Source: Selenomonas sp.
Lineage (GTDB): Bacteria; Bacillota; Negativicutes; Selenomonadales; Selenomonadaceae
Reading direction: 5' to 3'
Assembly: GCA_003518745.1 (NCBI GenBank)
Contig: DOYB01000045.1
Coordinates: 1 to 33,600 of the forward strand
Length of the DNA: 33,600 nucleotides
Shown: one piece after another, positions 1-9,294 of the stretch
Layout: each line of letters opens with the position of its first letter
How positions within the stretch are numbered: the first letter of the stretch is position 1
The notes under the pieces: model-generated
The model's input: only the letters and a program-made list of their open reading frames with translations
What the model was told of the DNA's origin: nothing
Database searches by the model: none
Translations under genes and position numbers: made by a program

Positions 1-1193
1 TGCTGTATTTTGCGAAATCCATTGCAAAGAAGGCGGGCATCGAAATAGCAAGAGCAAAGGCTCTTGACATTCTGTATTATGTTGACACTCTTATAGTAGG
101 TAAGAGTGGCACGATAACGGAGGGAAAGCCCTTTATTTCAGAGTTGATTCCGGAAGGCGTTATGCAATCTACACTGCTCGCGACCGCCGCCACCGCGGAG
201 CAGAAGTCGGATCATCCGATAGCCAGGGTAATATGTCAGACCGCGGAGGAGCGCAATCTTCGTATTCAAAGGATTTCTGCCTTTAACGAGGTGGCGGGCT
301 GTGGCGTGGAGGTCATATTGAATGGCAGCTCCATCAGGGTTGGACGGGCTAAATGGCTGGAGGAGGAAGGAATCCAGATCAGCGCCAATATACTGACTAA
401 GGTGGATCAGTTGGCATATCGTGGCAAGATTCCCGTGTTGGTAAGTGAGGGGAAATATGCTAAGGGCATTATAGTGATAGAGGACATTGTTGATCCGGAA
501 GTTCCTTCAATTATTCGGCGGCTTGCCAAACTAGGCTTGAGCACCGTCATGTTTACCGGTGACAGTCCGCGCACGGCTTCAGCCATAGGAAAGGCCGCAG
601 CCCTGAGCGCTACCAGAGCAAATCTTACGCCTGATGGAAAGGCCAGGGAAATCCAGTTGATGCGTGCAAGGGGCTATACCATTGCCATGTCTGCCCCCAT
701 GGAGCAGGATGAACCGGCACTGAGGGAAGCAGACCTTACTATAGGCTTGGGAAAACCCATGCCTGAAGAGACTGATTTGCTAGCTCCCGTGAATCTCATG
801 GATATAACGGATGATGATGACGATCCCAATGACCCTAAGGTGAGGGCGCAGAGGATTGCGCAGCTGAAGCAGGAAAAAGAGGACATGCTTCTACAGGCTG
901 TAAAAAGATTCAGCATTGTCTTGCCGGAGGGGCTTTTCCAGTTATTGCCGGCTATTGATATTTCTCGCAATGCCCATGAGATAGTGAGACAGAACCGTTA
1001 TATAGCCTTTGCGGCATGGGCGCTTCTGGTTCCTCCGGCAATGGGGGTTTTAACGGCCTTTGGTGGGCCTATGCTGGGCCCGTTTGGCGCTTTTCTCGGT
1101 ATGGTGGGCGCGACACTTCTTGTGCTTTTGAATTCCCTGAGAATGAGGAATGCCTACGAGCCAAAGAAAAATTATGAGACACCAAGACGCTAA
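1..1193 (+). CDS. P1B-type (heavy-metal) ATPase-like protein, C-terminal part, catalytic motifs lost; 5' end outside window
   Basis: The reading frame is open from the window edge (first full codon at 3) to TAA at 1191-1193. It follows the phosphorylation and nucleotide-binding domains of CPx/P1B ATPases. The HP motif is kept (SDHPIA), as is the TGD motif (FTGDSPRTA), and the C-terminal pair of membrane helices matches the family's last two. The invariant phosphorylation motif DKTGTLT is replaced by GKSGTIT (about 93-113), so the acceptor Asp is Gly (codon GGT). The GDGxND hinge motif is replaced by SAPMEQDEPAL (about 690-722). An acidic, lysine-rich insert (ITDDDDDPNDP and following, about 800-890) precedes the last helices. 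The frame is otherwise intact. I read it as a pseudoenzyme that kept its fold, not as a metal pump. The N-terminal half is not visible, so a metal-binding domain cannot be judged. Confidence 0.82.
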   Translation, partial: LYFAKSIAKKAGIEIARAKALDILYYVDTLIVGKSGTITEGKPFISELIPEGVMQSTLLATAATAEQKSDHPIARVICQTAEERNLRIQRISAFNEVAGCGVEVILNGSSIRVGRAKWLEEEGIQISANILTKVDQLAYRGKIPVLVSEGKYAKGIIVIEDIVDPEVPSIIRRLAKLGLSTVMFTGDSPRTASAIGKAAALSATRANLTPDGKAREIQLMRARGYTIAMSAPMEQDEPALREADLTIGLGKPMPEETDLLAPVNLMDITDDDDDPNDPKVRAQRIAQLKQEKEDMLLQAVKRFSIVLPEGLFQLLPAIDISRNAHEIVRQNRYIAFAAWALLVPPAMGVLTAFGGPMLGPFGAFLGMVGATLLVLLNSLRMRNAYEPKKNYETPRR

Positions 1194-1288
1194 TTATTCA
1201 CCAATATGCAGGAAGAATCTATTTCTGGTCGAATATATACCAAGGTGTGGAATAATGGGCCTGAATATCAGGAGGACGATATAACTCT

Positions 1289-1317
1289 TTGATGGATATA
1301 TGGTATACATTTATAAG
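1289..1317 (+). promoter_or_regulatory. Putative sigma-A promoter for the GdpP-rplI-lonC-dnaB block
   Basis: TTGATG (1289-1294) and TATAAG (1312-1317) are separated by exactly 17 bases, 40 bp before the GdpP start codon. No other good -35/-10 pair is seen in the 164-bp gap. This is a motif match by eye only. Confidence 0.5.
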
Positions 1318-1357
1318 AGTATGTCGTTAACTATTTCCGGGTGAGGTGAACTGGCTT

Positions 1358-3367
1358 ATGCCGAGAAATCTTTCCGCGTGGATAGATTTGACGGTACATC
1401 TTATCGTTATTCTGGTTTTGGTAGGTGTGATATCCTACTACAATCATTACCTTGCAGCCATCGCCGCGGTGGTTTGGGTAGCATTGGTTTCCTTCGCAAG
1501 GGAAAGATGCCGTGATCGTTCCAAGCGCTTTGAAAGATATTGTCGCGATGTAATCAGCAATATAAATGAAATGATGGACTATGCGGTGGAGAATCTGCCC
1601 CAGGCGGTACTTATCGTAGATGAGGAGGGACATCTCCAGTGGTGTAATAACCGCATAACGGACTTTGTGGAGAAAAAACCGGAGCAGGACACACATATAG
1701 GTGAGTTTTGGCCGGGGCTTCCACTGGAATCCATTTGGGGGACAGATGGGGAAGTTGTCTTTTCCAAGGATGAGAGATATTTCCACGTTAGTCATCGTCC
1801 GGTGAATTTTGGGCAAGAGCAGCCGAAGCTGATGACACTTTATGTTCGTGATGTAACGAAGGTTGAACAGCTTAAGCATGAGTATTTGATGAGCCGGGCG
1901 GCGCTGGCCTACATTCAGATAGACAATTACGATGAAGTCACTCAGGGCTTGAGTGAAGCGGATCGTACTACGATGCTGCTGGAGGTCAATAAGAAGATTG
2001 ATGCATGGACCCATTCCCTGGGTGGATTCATGCGCAGGGTGTCAGAGGATTTTTACGTCGTGATGATGGAGCGCCAATCTCTGGACAGGGCCATCATGGA
2101 GCGTTTTGATATCCTTGATAAGGTGCGCCAGGTGTCCGGTACTAACAGGCTGCCCGCGACGTTGTCCATAGGGGTGGCTGTGGCAGACGGGCAGACCATG
2201 GAGGAGCTTGGGACGCAGGTGCAGGCAGGGCTGGATCTTGCTCTTGGCCGAGGTGGGGATCAGGTTGCCGTACAGTTGGATGGCAAGATGCAGTTCTTTG
2301 GCGGCAGGACAAAAGCCGTAGAAAAGCATACACGGGTAAAGGCCCGGGTGGTTGCCCACGCCATACGGGAGCTTATGGCAGGATCAGATGAAATATACAT
2401 AATGGGGCATCACAATGAGGATTTTGACTGCTTCGGTGCCGCCATGGGCGTGGCGAAGATGGCGCGTCAGCTGGATAAACCCGTGCATATCGTATTAAGC
2501 TCGATGAATGAGGGGATTGACAAATTCGCGGAGTTCCTCAAGGACAAGACGGAATACGAGGGAATATTCGTAGAGGCTTCAGATATCATAGGAACTTCAT
2601 CGATAAATCCGCTGCTTTTCGTGGTGGATACCCATATCCCGCACTTAGTGGCTGACCCTGCTCTGTTGGAAAAGATTCATCAGGTCATAGTGATAGACCA
2701 TCATCGCAGAAGCGAGAATTTCATCAAGAATCCTCTGATGGTATATATTGAGCCGTCATCAAGCTCTACCAGTGAGCTTGTGACAGAGCTTCTGATGTAT
2801 TTCGAGGATGACATGAAGCTGTCCCGTATAGATGCCACCGCGCTGTATTCCGGCATTGTGGTTGATACCAAGAACTTTACCGTGCAGACGGGGGTAAGGA
2901 CCTTTGATGCCGCCGCATTCTTGAGGAGGTGCGGAGCAGATCCGGTGGTGGTGCGGCAGCTGTTCCGCACAGACTATGAAACCACTGTTGTTTTGGCGAA
3001 GGCGAAGGCCGGTTCCGAGTATTATGATGAGGGTCTCATTGTGTCGAGTATTCCCGAGGTCTTGTCCAATGGGCAGATAATCGCGGCTCAGGTGGCAGAT
3101 TCATTGCTTCGTATAGAAAATGTGCGCATGAGCATCGTGTGCTTCCAGCTTAAGGACAATGTTGTGGGAATCAGCGCCCGTTCTACGGGAGATTTGAATG
3201 TCCAGGTCATCATGGAACAGTTTGGCGGCGGCGGGCACCAGAATGTGGCAGGAGCGCAGGTAAAGGATGGAAACATCCAGGAAATCAAGGAAAGAGCAAT
3301 AATGCTCAGTCGAAAATATATAGAGGAGACGGATAAAGATGAAAGTGATATTGCAGCAGGACGTTAA
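1358..3367 (+). CDS. gdpP: GdpP/YybT-type DHH phosphodiesterase (c-di-AMP hydrolase)
   Basis: This membrane-bound enzyme is expected to hydrolyse the second messenger c-di-AMP. Domains in order: two N-terminal transmembrane helices (about residues 5-48), a PAS-like domain (about 70-165), a degenerate GGDEF domain (about 175-305) in which the GGDEF signature reads SEDFY, then DHH and DHHA1 domains. In the DHH part I see GHHNEDFD and the diagnostic IDHH; in DHHA1, GGGGHQNVAG. Length (669 aa) fits GdpP at about 650-670. I prefer ATG 1358 to the upstream in-frame GTG 1346, because GAGGTG lies 8 bases before 1358 while the GTG has no ribosome site. The 3' end overlaps rplI by 29 bp. The GdpP-rplI-(lonC)-dnaB order is a known Firmicute arrangement. 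Confidence 0.93.
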   Translation: MPRNLSAWIDLTVHLIVILVLVGVISYYNHYLAAIAAVVWVALVSFARERCRDRSKRFERYCRDVISNINEMMDYAVENLPQAVLIVDEEGHLQWCNNRITDFVEKKPEQDTHIGEFWPGLPLESIWGTDGEVVFSKDERYFHVSHRPVNFGQEQPKLMTLYVRDVTKVEQLKHEYLMSRAALAYIQIDNYDEVTQGLSEADRTTMLLEVNKKIDAWTHSLGGFMRRVSEDFYVVMMERQSLDRAIMERFDILDKVRQVSGTNRLPATLSIGVAVADGQTMEELGTQVQAGLDLALGRGGDQVAVQLDGKMQFFGGRTKAVEKHTRVKARVVAHAIRELMAGSDEIYIMGHHNEDFDCFGAAMGVAKMARQLDKPVHIVLSSMNEGIDKFAEFLKDKTEYEGIFVEASDIIGTSSINPLLFVVDTHIPHLVADPALLEKIHQVIVIDHHRRSENFIKNPLMVYIEPSSSSTSELVTELLMYFEDDMKLSRIDATALYSGIVVDTKNFTVQTGVRTFDAAAFLRRCGADPVVVRQLFRTDYETTVVLAKAKAGSEYYDEGLIVSSIPEVLSNGQIIAAQVADSLLRIENVRMSIVCFQLKDNVVGISARSTGDLNVQVIMEQFGGGGHQNVAGAQVKDGNIQEIKERAIMLSRKYIEETDKDESDIAAGR

Positions 3368-3782
3368 AAATCTTGGTAAAAAAGGTGACGTGGTGGAGGT
3401 GTCTGACGGCTATGGCCGTAATTTCCTACTGCCAAGGAAGGCGGCTGTTCAGGCAAATGCCGAGAACCTCAATGTGGCGCAGGCAAAGGCAGGCTCCGCG
3501 GCGCGTAAGAAGCAGCAGGCCAGTGACGAGGCAAAGCTGATGGCGGCGCAGTTGGAAAAGGTTTCCGTAACTATTCCCATAAAGATAGGCGAGGGTGGAA
3601 AGCTGTTCGGCTCCGTTACCGGAAAGGACGTGTCGGAGGCGCTGAAAAAATCAGGAATTGACATTGATAAGCGCAAAATCACGATTCAGGGGGACGTGAC
3701 GGGCGTAGGCGTTTATGATGCCGTAATCAAGGTTCATCCCGAAATAACGAGCCGTATTCAGATTAACGTGGTAGAAGGCTGA
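3339..3782 (+). CDS. rplI: 50S ribosomal protein L9
   Basis: The product is a 147-aa 23S rRNA-binding protein of the large subunit. The N-terminus MKVILQQDVKNLGKKGDVVEV and the following GYGRNFLLP motif are diagnostic of L9, and the length is typical. The gene starts inside the GdpP gene (29-bp overlap). Its ribosome site (AGAGGAG, about 3322-3328) lies within GdpP coding sequence, so the two are probably translated from one message. The lonC-type gene follows after 4 bp, which points to the same operon. Confidence 0.98.
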   Translation: MKVILQQDVKNLGKKGDVVEVSDGYGRNFLLPRKAAVQANAENLNVAQAKAGSAARKKQQASDEAKLMAAQLEKVSVTIPIKIGEGGKLFGSVTGKDVSEALKKSGIDIDKRKITIQGDVTGVGVYDAVIKVHPEITSRIQINVVEG

Positions 3783-3786
3783 TTCT

Positions 3787-5877
3787 ATGTGGCCTTTCGA
3801 TCAGTGGAAGAAATTTCGTAAGAAGAAAAATGTGCCGGTGAATAATCGCAGAAATGAAACGGAGCTGGATCGTGAGATTACAGCCCTTTATTCGGTTTTG
3901 ATGGATGTGATGGGCTCGGATCGTCTGGTTATTCAGGCAGGTAAGATGGATGCTCTTCGCTATATGCGCTCGGAGAACCCCGCGGAGAGAATATTGGCTT
4001 TGCGGCGTATTCTGGATGAGAACCCGACCTTGGGCCCGGCGCCCAAAGAGGCTGATATACCAAAGGAGCTGGCCCATATTTCTGAACGTCTGGCTGATAT
4101 AATGGCACGGCGTAACCTGGAGAACCGCATAGAAAAGAAAATCAATGAGAAACTTGAAAAGGATCATCAGGATTATGTTAAGGACATACGCCTTCAGGTG
4201 CTGAAAGAGGAAAAGGCCGAATTTGAAAGCCCCCAGGACGTAAAAAAGAGGGAAGCGCTGGAGGCATTGGACAAGGTTCAGCTGACCCAGTCAGTAATGG
4301 AACTCCTTCGTCCGCGAACAATGGATGAAATAGTGGGGCAGGAGAGGGCAGTAAAGTCACTTCGCGCCAAGCTTGCCTCCCCATATCCCCAGCATCTTCT
4401 GCTGTACGGACCTCCGGGTGTAGGCAAGACAACAGCCGCGCGGCTGGTGCTGGAGGCAGTCAGGGGAACGGCGCTGTCACCCTTTCAAAAGGATGCCCCT
4501 TTTGTGGAAACGGATGGAACAACCCTTCGCTGGGACCCGCGGGATATGACAAATCCCCTGCTGGGTTCCGTTCATGACCCAATTTATCAAGGAGCGCAGA
4601 AAAATCTGGCGGACAGCGGGATTCCGGAGCCGAAGCCCGGATTGGTGACGGATGCCCATGGAGGTATCCTCTTTATTGACGAAATCGGCGAGATGGACGA
4701 AATGCTCCAAAACAAATTGCTGAAGGTTCTGGAGGACAAGCGGGCATTTTTTGAATCTGCCTATTATGATCCCACAAATGAAAAGATTCCCCCATATATA
4801 CGGAAACTCTTTGAGGAAGGCGCGCCGGCGGATTTTGTACTGATAGGCGCGACGACCAGGGATGCGAGGCATATCAATCCGGCCCTTCGCTCACGTTGCG
4901 CGGAAATATACTTTGAGCCATTGACGCCGAAGCATATCGAGGAGATTATAGCCAACGCCGCGAAAAAGCTCCATGTGCGGTTGGATGAAAGTATAGCTCC
5001 CCTTATCAGTGAGTATACCATTGAGGGGCGCAAGGCCATAAATATTCTTGCTGACGCGTATAGTCTGGCCCTTGGTCGTTCTGATATAGAGGAGAAGGCA
5101 AAACAGCTGCTGAGCGTACCGGCGGTTTCTCTCGAAAAGAATTCCGATATGGAAGAGAAGGAAAGCGGAGGTACGGCAGAGGAACCCGAAAATGAGCAGT
5201 CTGTAAGCAAGGAACAGGTGCTCAGGGAGCTTGCTCCCGAGATAATTATCGGTAAACAGGATATTTATGAAGTGGCTCAGGTAAGCCGTTTGTACCAGTT
5301 TGTAACAAAAAAGGCATCGGCTCAGGCCATAGTCGGACATATCTTTGGACTGGGGGTTTCGGGCTTCCTGGGGTCAGTTATAGAGATTGAGGCCATTGCT
5401 TTCCCTGCCCATGAGAAGGGCAAGGGGACAGTTCGCTTTAATGAGACCGCAGGCAGTATGGCAAAGGATTCGGTGTTTAACGCCGCGTCGGTGCTGCGGA
5501 GCTTGACAGGAAAGGATATCCATGATTATGATATACACATTAATGTCATAGGCGGAGGCAATATAGACGGACCCAGCGCCGGCACTGCCATACTTGCGGC
5601 TATAGTCAGCGCTGTCACCAAGCGCAGGATATATCAGAATGTGGCCGTTACCGGGGAAATTTCCCTTCAGGGAAGGGTTCGTCCCGTTGGAGGAGTCTTT
5701 GAAAAGGCCTATGGCGCGAAACAGGCGGGTATACACACTCTGCTGATACCCAAAGAAAATGAAAAGGACATACCTAAAGGTCATCTGGGGCTTGATATCC
5801 ATGCGGTATCAACGGCAGAGGAAGCCTTCAAGTGGATTTTCGAGGAAGAGAAGGATGACGCGGATGTTCCGGGATGA
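3787..5877 (+). CDS. lonC: ATP-dependent Lon-family protease, LonC type
   Basis: The product is a cytoplasmic AAA+ protease of 696 aa. A charged, coiled-coil-prone N-terminus (about 1-165) is followed by an AAA+ domain with Walker A GPPGVGKTT (208-216) and Walker B LFIDEIGEMDE (about 293). A C-terminal Lon protease domain carries the Ser-Lys dyad: Ser597 in DGPSAGTA and Lys640 in VFEKAYGAK. It lacks the large N-terminal domain of LonA and has no transmembrane segment like archaeal LonB. Together with its place between rplI and dnaB this fits the TIGR02903 (spore_lon_C) family. The ATG at 3787 has only a weak ribosome site, so coupling to rplI is likely. An insert rich in Glu and Ser (about 450-475) separates the two catalytic domains. 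Confidence 0.9.
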   Translation: MWPFDQWKKFRKKKNVPVNNRRNETELDREITALYSVLMDVMGSDRLVIQAGKMDALRYMRSENPAERILALRRILDENPTLGPAPKEADIPKELAHISERLADIMARRNLENRIEKKINEKLEKDHQDYVKDIRLQVLKEEKAEFESPQDVKKREALEALDKVQLTQSVMELLRPRTMDEIVGQERAVKSLRAKLASPYPQHLLLYGPPGVGKTTAARLVLEAVRGTALSPFQKDAPFVETDGTTLRWDPRDMTNPLLGSVHDPIYQGAQKNLADSGIPEPKPGLVTDAHGGILFIDEIGEMDEMLQNKLLKVLEDKRAFFESAYYDPTNEKIPPYIRKLFEEGAPADFVLIGATTRDARHINPALRSRCAEIYFEPLTPKHIEEIIANAAKKLHVRLDESIAPLISEYTIEGRKAINILADAYSLALGRSDIEEKAKQLLSVPAVSLEKNSDMEEKESGGTAEEPENEQSVSKEQVLRELAPEIIIGKQDIYEVAQVSRLYQFVTKKASAQAIVGHIFGLGVSGFLGSVIEIEAIAFPAHEKGKGTVRFNETAGSMAKDSVFNAASVLRSLTGKDIHDYDIHINVIGGGNIDGPSAGTAILAAIVSAVTKRRIYQNVAVTGEISLQGRVRPVGGVFEKAYGAKQAGIHTLLIPKENEKDIPKGHLGLDIHAVSTAEEAFKWIFEEEKDDADVPG

Positions 5878-5936
5878 AAAGGAGAGCAGCGCTATGGAGC
5901 TAATGCTCGGGAACATTTGGCTGCAAAGAGGCATTT

Positions 5937-7268
5937 ATGATTGACAATCAGCGCAAATTACCACAAAATATTGAGGCGGAGCAATCTGTACTGGGCGCGA
6001 TGCTGATTCGGCAGGAGGCCATTACGGAAACCCAGGAAATACTTAGGGCAGATGACTTCTACAGAGAAGCCCACCGTATTGTGTACAATGCCATTGAGGA
6101 GCTTTTTTCAAATCATGAGGCAGTAGATTTGGTGACTCTTACGGAGCAGCTCCGTAAGACAAACAACCTTGATAAGGTTGGCGGGATCAGCTTCGTAACA
6201 GCTTTGGCCAATTCCGTACCAACAGCCGCGAATGTGGTGTACCATGCCAAAATCGTTAAGGAAAAAGCGGAGCTAAGGCGTTTGATTGACGCGGCAACAG
6301 AGATTGCGACAAAGGCCTATGCCGATGAGGATGATGTGGACGACATCATGGATGATGCCGAAAAGAAAATCCTCGCGATTGCCGCGAATCAGATGCGCGG
6401 CAGCTTCGTGCCAATATCGGAAATAATAATCAGCGCGATTGACAGGGTAGAGCAGCTTTATGAAAATCAGGGTGGCTTGACAGGCATTTCTACCGGCTTC
6501 AGCGATTTGGATCAGCTGACTTCAGGTTTGCAGCCCTCGGATCTCGTATTGGTGGCGGCGAGGCCGTCCATGGGAAAGACTGCCTTTACCTTGAATATCG
6601 CGACCTATGCGGCACTTCATGACAGTTCGGTCGCGTTCTTCTCTTTGGAAATGTCGAAAGAGCAGCTGGTTCAGCGAATGATTTGCTCTGAGGGGGGTAT
6701 CGACTCCCAGAGACTGAGGACAGGCGATCTTCTTGACGAGGAATGGACGCAGCTTATCGCGACAGCGGACAGGCTGTCAACTGCAAAAATCTACATAGAT
6801 GATACTCCCGGCATAACCGTTATGGAGCTTAGATCCAAGGCCAGACGTCTCAAGGCAGAGCATGGGCTGGATTTGGTGATAATAGACTATCTGCAGCTTA
6901 TGCAGGGGCGAAGCGCCCGCAGCGGAGACAACCGCCAGCAGGAGATTTCAGAAATATCCCGGTCCCTGAAGGCCCTTGCCAGGGAACTGGGCGTGCCTGT
7001 GGTGGCACTCTCACAGCTCAGCCGCAGTGTTGAATCCAGACAGGTGAAAAAGCCTATGCTCAGCGATCTTCGTGAATCCGGCTCCCTGGAGCAGGATGCT
7101 GATATCGTTATGTTCCTATATCGTGAGGATTATTACAATCAGGAAACCGAAAACAAGAATATAACGGAGGTCATAATCGCAAAGCATCGTAACGGGCCAA
7201 TTGATACGGTGAGATTGTTCTTCCATAAGGAATACACAAAATTCAGAAGCGTATCCTCAATGGAATAA
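5937..7268 (+). CDS. dnaB: Replicative DNA helicase DnaB
   Basis: The product is the hexameric replication-fork helicase, 443 aa, usual family length. The N-terminal primase-interacting domain begins with PQNIEAEQSVLGAML. The RecA-like motor has Walker A ARPSMGKTAF (about 208-217), SLEMSKEQLVQRM, Walker B IIDYLQLM, and the SQLSRSVE and DLRESGSLEQDAD motifs. The ATG at 5937 has AGAGG just upstream and follows lonC by 59 bp on the same strand. No intein is seen: the helicase motifs are continuous. Confidence 0.98.
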   Translation: MIDNQRKLPQNIEAEQSVLGAMLIRQEAITETQEILRADDFYREAHRIVYNAIEELFSNHEAVDLVTLTEQLRKTNNLDKVGGISFVTALANSVPTAANVVYHAKIVKEKAELRRLIDAATEIATKAYADEDDVDDIMDDAEKKILAIAANQMRGSFVPISEIIISAIDRVEQLYENQGGLTGISTGFSDLDQLTSGLQPSDLVLVAARPSMGKTAFTLNIATYAALHDSSVAFFSLEMSKEQLVQRMICSEGGIDSQRLRTGDLLDEEWTQLIATADRLSTAKIYIDDTPGITVMELRSKARRLKAEHGLDLVIIDYLQLMQGRSARSGDNRQQEISEISRSLKALARELGVPVVALSQLSRSVESRQVKKPMLSDLRESGSLEQDADIVMFLYREDYYNQETENKNITEVIIAKHRNGPIDTVRLFFHKEYTKFRSVSSME

Positions 7269-7323
7269 TTTTAGCTTGGTATTTATTTTATATATACCTA
7301 AATTTTTTTAAGGAGGAATTCAA

Positions 7324-9174
7324 ATGAATGATATTCGTTTGAGCAGTCCGCTGAATGGGAAAATGGTACCCTTGCAGGATATAAAGGATCCTGTTTTTTC
7401 CAGCGGAGCTATGGGACGTGGTATGGCTGTAGTAGAGCCGGATGGAAAGGTATACGCCCCATTTGATGGCGAAATTACCGTTTTTTTTGAAACGAAGCAC
7501 GCCATCGGATTGAAGTCGGAAGACGGAGTTGAGCTGCTGATTCATGTAGGCATGGATACAGTTGAGCTCAAGGGTGAGTGTTTCACCGCGAAGGCCCAGC
7601 AGGGAGAAAAGGTGAAGCGCGGCCAACTGCTTTTGGAATTCGACCCGGAAGGCATAAAGAAGGCCGGCTTTGAAGTTACTACCCCCGTGGTGGTAACGAA
7701 TCACACTGAATACGGGAACATCACCTTTGAATTGATGGATCAGGAGCTTGTGGTACCTGTTCCTTCAGCGGCGGAGTCAGCAGGCGCGGCCTCTGCGGAT
7801 ACCGAATTTGACAATCTTCCCGATGAGGAGAGGGTCGCGAATCTGATCGCTAAATATGTCGGAGGCATGGGAAACGTGCGCTCTGCCGAGCACTGCGCTA
7901 CGCGTCTTCGCCTCATCGTTAACGACAAGTCCAAGATTGACGAAAAGGCCATAGAGAATATTGAAGGGGTAAAGGGTCAGTTCTTTGCGGCGCAGCAGTA
8001 CCAGATTATTCTCGGAACAGGTTTCGTTGATAAGGTCACAGATGCCTTCATCAAACTGAATCCGGCGCTTTCCGGTGGAAGCAACAAGGAAGCGGCATAT
8101 GAGCAGATGAGCCTGGTTCAGAAGATTTCCCGCACCTTGGGCGATGTGTTTGTTCCCATTATTCCCGTCTTGGTGGCGACAGGTCTTTTCATGGGCCTTC
8201 GCGGAGCTTCCCAGAGTCTCGGTATGCAGTTCAGTGACACTACGCTTCTCATGAGCCAGATACTGACTGATACGGCATTTGCTTTCCTGCCGGCACTGGT
8301 CTGCTGGTCTACAATGAACAAATTCGGCGGTACGCCGGTTATCGGTATCGTGCTTGGACTTATGCTTGTTTTCCCAGGGCTTCCCAATGCCTACGCGGTC
8401 GGTTCAGGTGACGCGCAGCCAATGCCCCTCGACTTTTTGGGGCTTACGATTCCCTTGGTAGGCTATCAGGGCTCGGTGCTTCCGGCGCTTGTCCTTGGTA
8501 TCTTTGCCGCGAAGCTGCAGAAATGGCTGAAGACATTTGTTCCCGATGTAATCGATCTTATTGTTACCCCGTTCCTCACACTCTTTATCTCCATGCTCTT
8601 TGGCCTGATGGTCGTCGGACCTATCATGCATGGCCTTGAAAATGTCGTATTTGGCGCTGTTCGCGCATTCCTGGAACTGCCCTATGGAATCGGAGGCTTG
8701 ATTGTTGGCGGCCTTCAGCAGGTCATAGTGGTGTTTGGTGTGCACCATGTATTTAATGCACTTGAAATCCAGCTTCTGGCTACAACCGGAAGGGATGCCT
8801 TCAATGCTATCATTACCGGTGCGATTATCGCGCAGGGTGCCGCGGCTCTGGCTGTTGCCATCAAGACTCAGAATCCCAAGAAGCGTGCCCTCTACATTTC
8901 TTCAGCGGTTCCTGCCTTCCTGGGCATTACTGAGCCTGCGATCTTCGGTATAAATCTTCGCTTTATGAAGCCCTTTATGTACGGCTGTATCGGTGGCGCG
9001 TGCGCGGGTGCCGTTTCCGGTTTCCTGCATCTTGCCGGAACAGGAATGGGAATAACCGTTATTCCGGGTATACTCCTTTATCTGGATCAGCTGCCTCAGT
9101 ATCTCTTGGTTAACGCGATTGGATTTGCTGTAGCGTTTGGTTTGACATTTACATTCTTTAAGACTGAAGAATAA
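7324..9174 (+). CDS. PTS permease, IIA-IIB-IIC, sucrose/beta-glucoside family
   Basis: This membrane transporter phosphorylates a sugar during uptake, using HPr-phosphate. Domain order is IIA (about 1-140, crr-like, with His59 and the phospho-accepting His74 in LIHVGMDTV), a linker rich in Ala, Ser and Glu, IIB (about 168-250, acceptor Cys191 in HCATRLRL), then IIC (about 260-616, roughly ten membrane helices, with FLGITEPAIFGINLR). That IIC motif and overall sequence resemble sucrose/beta-glucoside/trehalose permeases more than glucose or GlcNAc ones, but the sugar cannot be fixed by eye. Most relatives carry IIA at the C-terminus. A strong ribosome site (AAGGAGG, 7310-7316) precedes ATG 7324. 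No hydrolase or antiterminator gene lies next to it; nagB is near but oppositely oriented. Confidence 0.88.
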   Translation: MNDIRLSSPLNGKMVPLQDIKDPVFSSGAMGRGMAVVEPDGKVYAPFDGEITVFFETKHAIGLKSEDGVELLIHVGMDTVELKGECFTAKAQQGEKVKRGQLLLEFDPEGIKKAGFEVTTPVVVTNHTEYGNITFELMDQELVVPVPSAAESAGAASADTEFDNLPDEERVANLIAKYVGGMGNVRSAEHCATRLRLIVNDKSKIDEKAIENIEGVKGQFFAAQQYQIILGTGFVDKVTDAFIKLNPALSGGSNKEAAYEQMSLVQKISRTLGDVFVPIIPVLVATGLFMGLRGASQSLGMQFSDTTLLMSQILTDTAFAFLPALVCWSTMNKFGGTPVIGIVLGLMLVFPGLPNAYAVGSGDAQPMPLDFLGLTIPLVGYQGSVLPALVLGIFAAKLQKWLKTFVPDVIDLIVTPFLTLFISMLFGLMVVGPIMHGLENVVFGAVRAFLELPYGIGGLIVGGLQQVIVVFGVHHVFNALEIQLLATTGRDAFNAIITGAIIAQGAAALAVAIKTQNPKKRALYISSAVPAFLGITEPAIFGINLRFMKPFMYGCIGGACAGAVSGFLHLAGTGMGITVIPGILLYLDQLPQYLLVNAIGFAVAFGLTFTFFKTEE

Positions 9175-9200
9175 GAAACAATAAATATATTTGAACTTTA

Positions 9201-9290
9201 GGAAGAGTTTCATAAGCCGGATATATCGATAATATAGATTTAATCCTTAATGGAAGAGATTTATAAGGCTCGATATATCCGGTATTTTTT
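9201..9290 (+). terminator. Probable terminator of the PTS gene, with embedded direct repeats
   Basis: CCGGATATATCG (9217-9228) and CGATATATCCGG (9271-9282) form a perfect 12-bp inverted repeat around a 42-nt loop, followed by TATTTTTT (9283-9290). An imperfect direct repeat, GGAAGAGtTTcATAAG (9201-9216) and GGAAGAGaTTtATAAG (9252-9267), overlaps it. The loop is long for an intrinsic terminator, so a protein-binding site is an alternative. Confidence 0.5.
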
Positions 9291-9294
9291 CCCT

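Noticed and set aside
1292..1330. A 12-codon ORF with a good ribosome site (AGGAGG) before the GdpP gene
   Set aside because: It overlaps the putative promoter and is too short to support as a leader peptide; no attenuator structure is seen.
1331..2014. A 227-codon minus-strand frame over the GdpP gene
   Set aside because: It is antisense to a well-recognised gene, with no family resemblance or ribosome site.
7269..7323. Weak GGTAT/ATACC hairpin plus T-run between dnaB and the PTS gene
   Set aside because: The stem is only about 5 bp with a long AT-rich loop; I cannot tell it from chance or from promoter sequence.
7324..9174. GlcNAc specificity of the PTS permease because nagB is nearby
   Set aside because: The IIC motifs fit the sucrose/beta-glucoside group better, and nagB is on the other strand with its own promoter.
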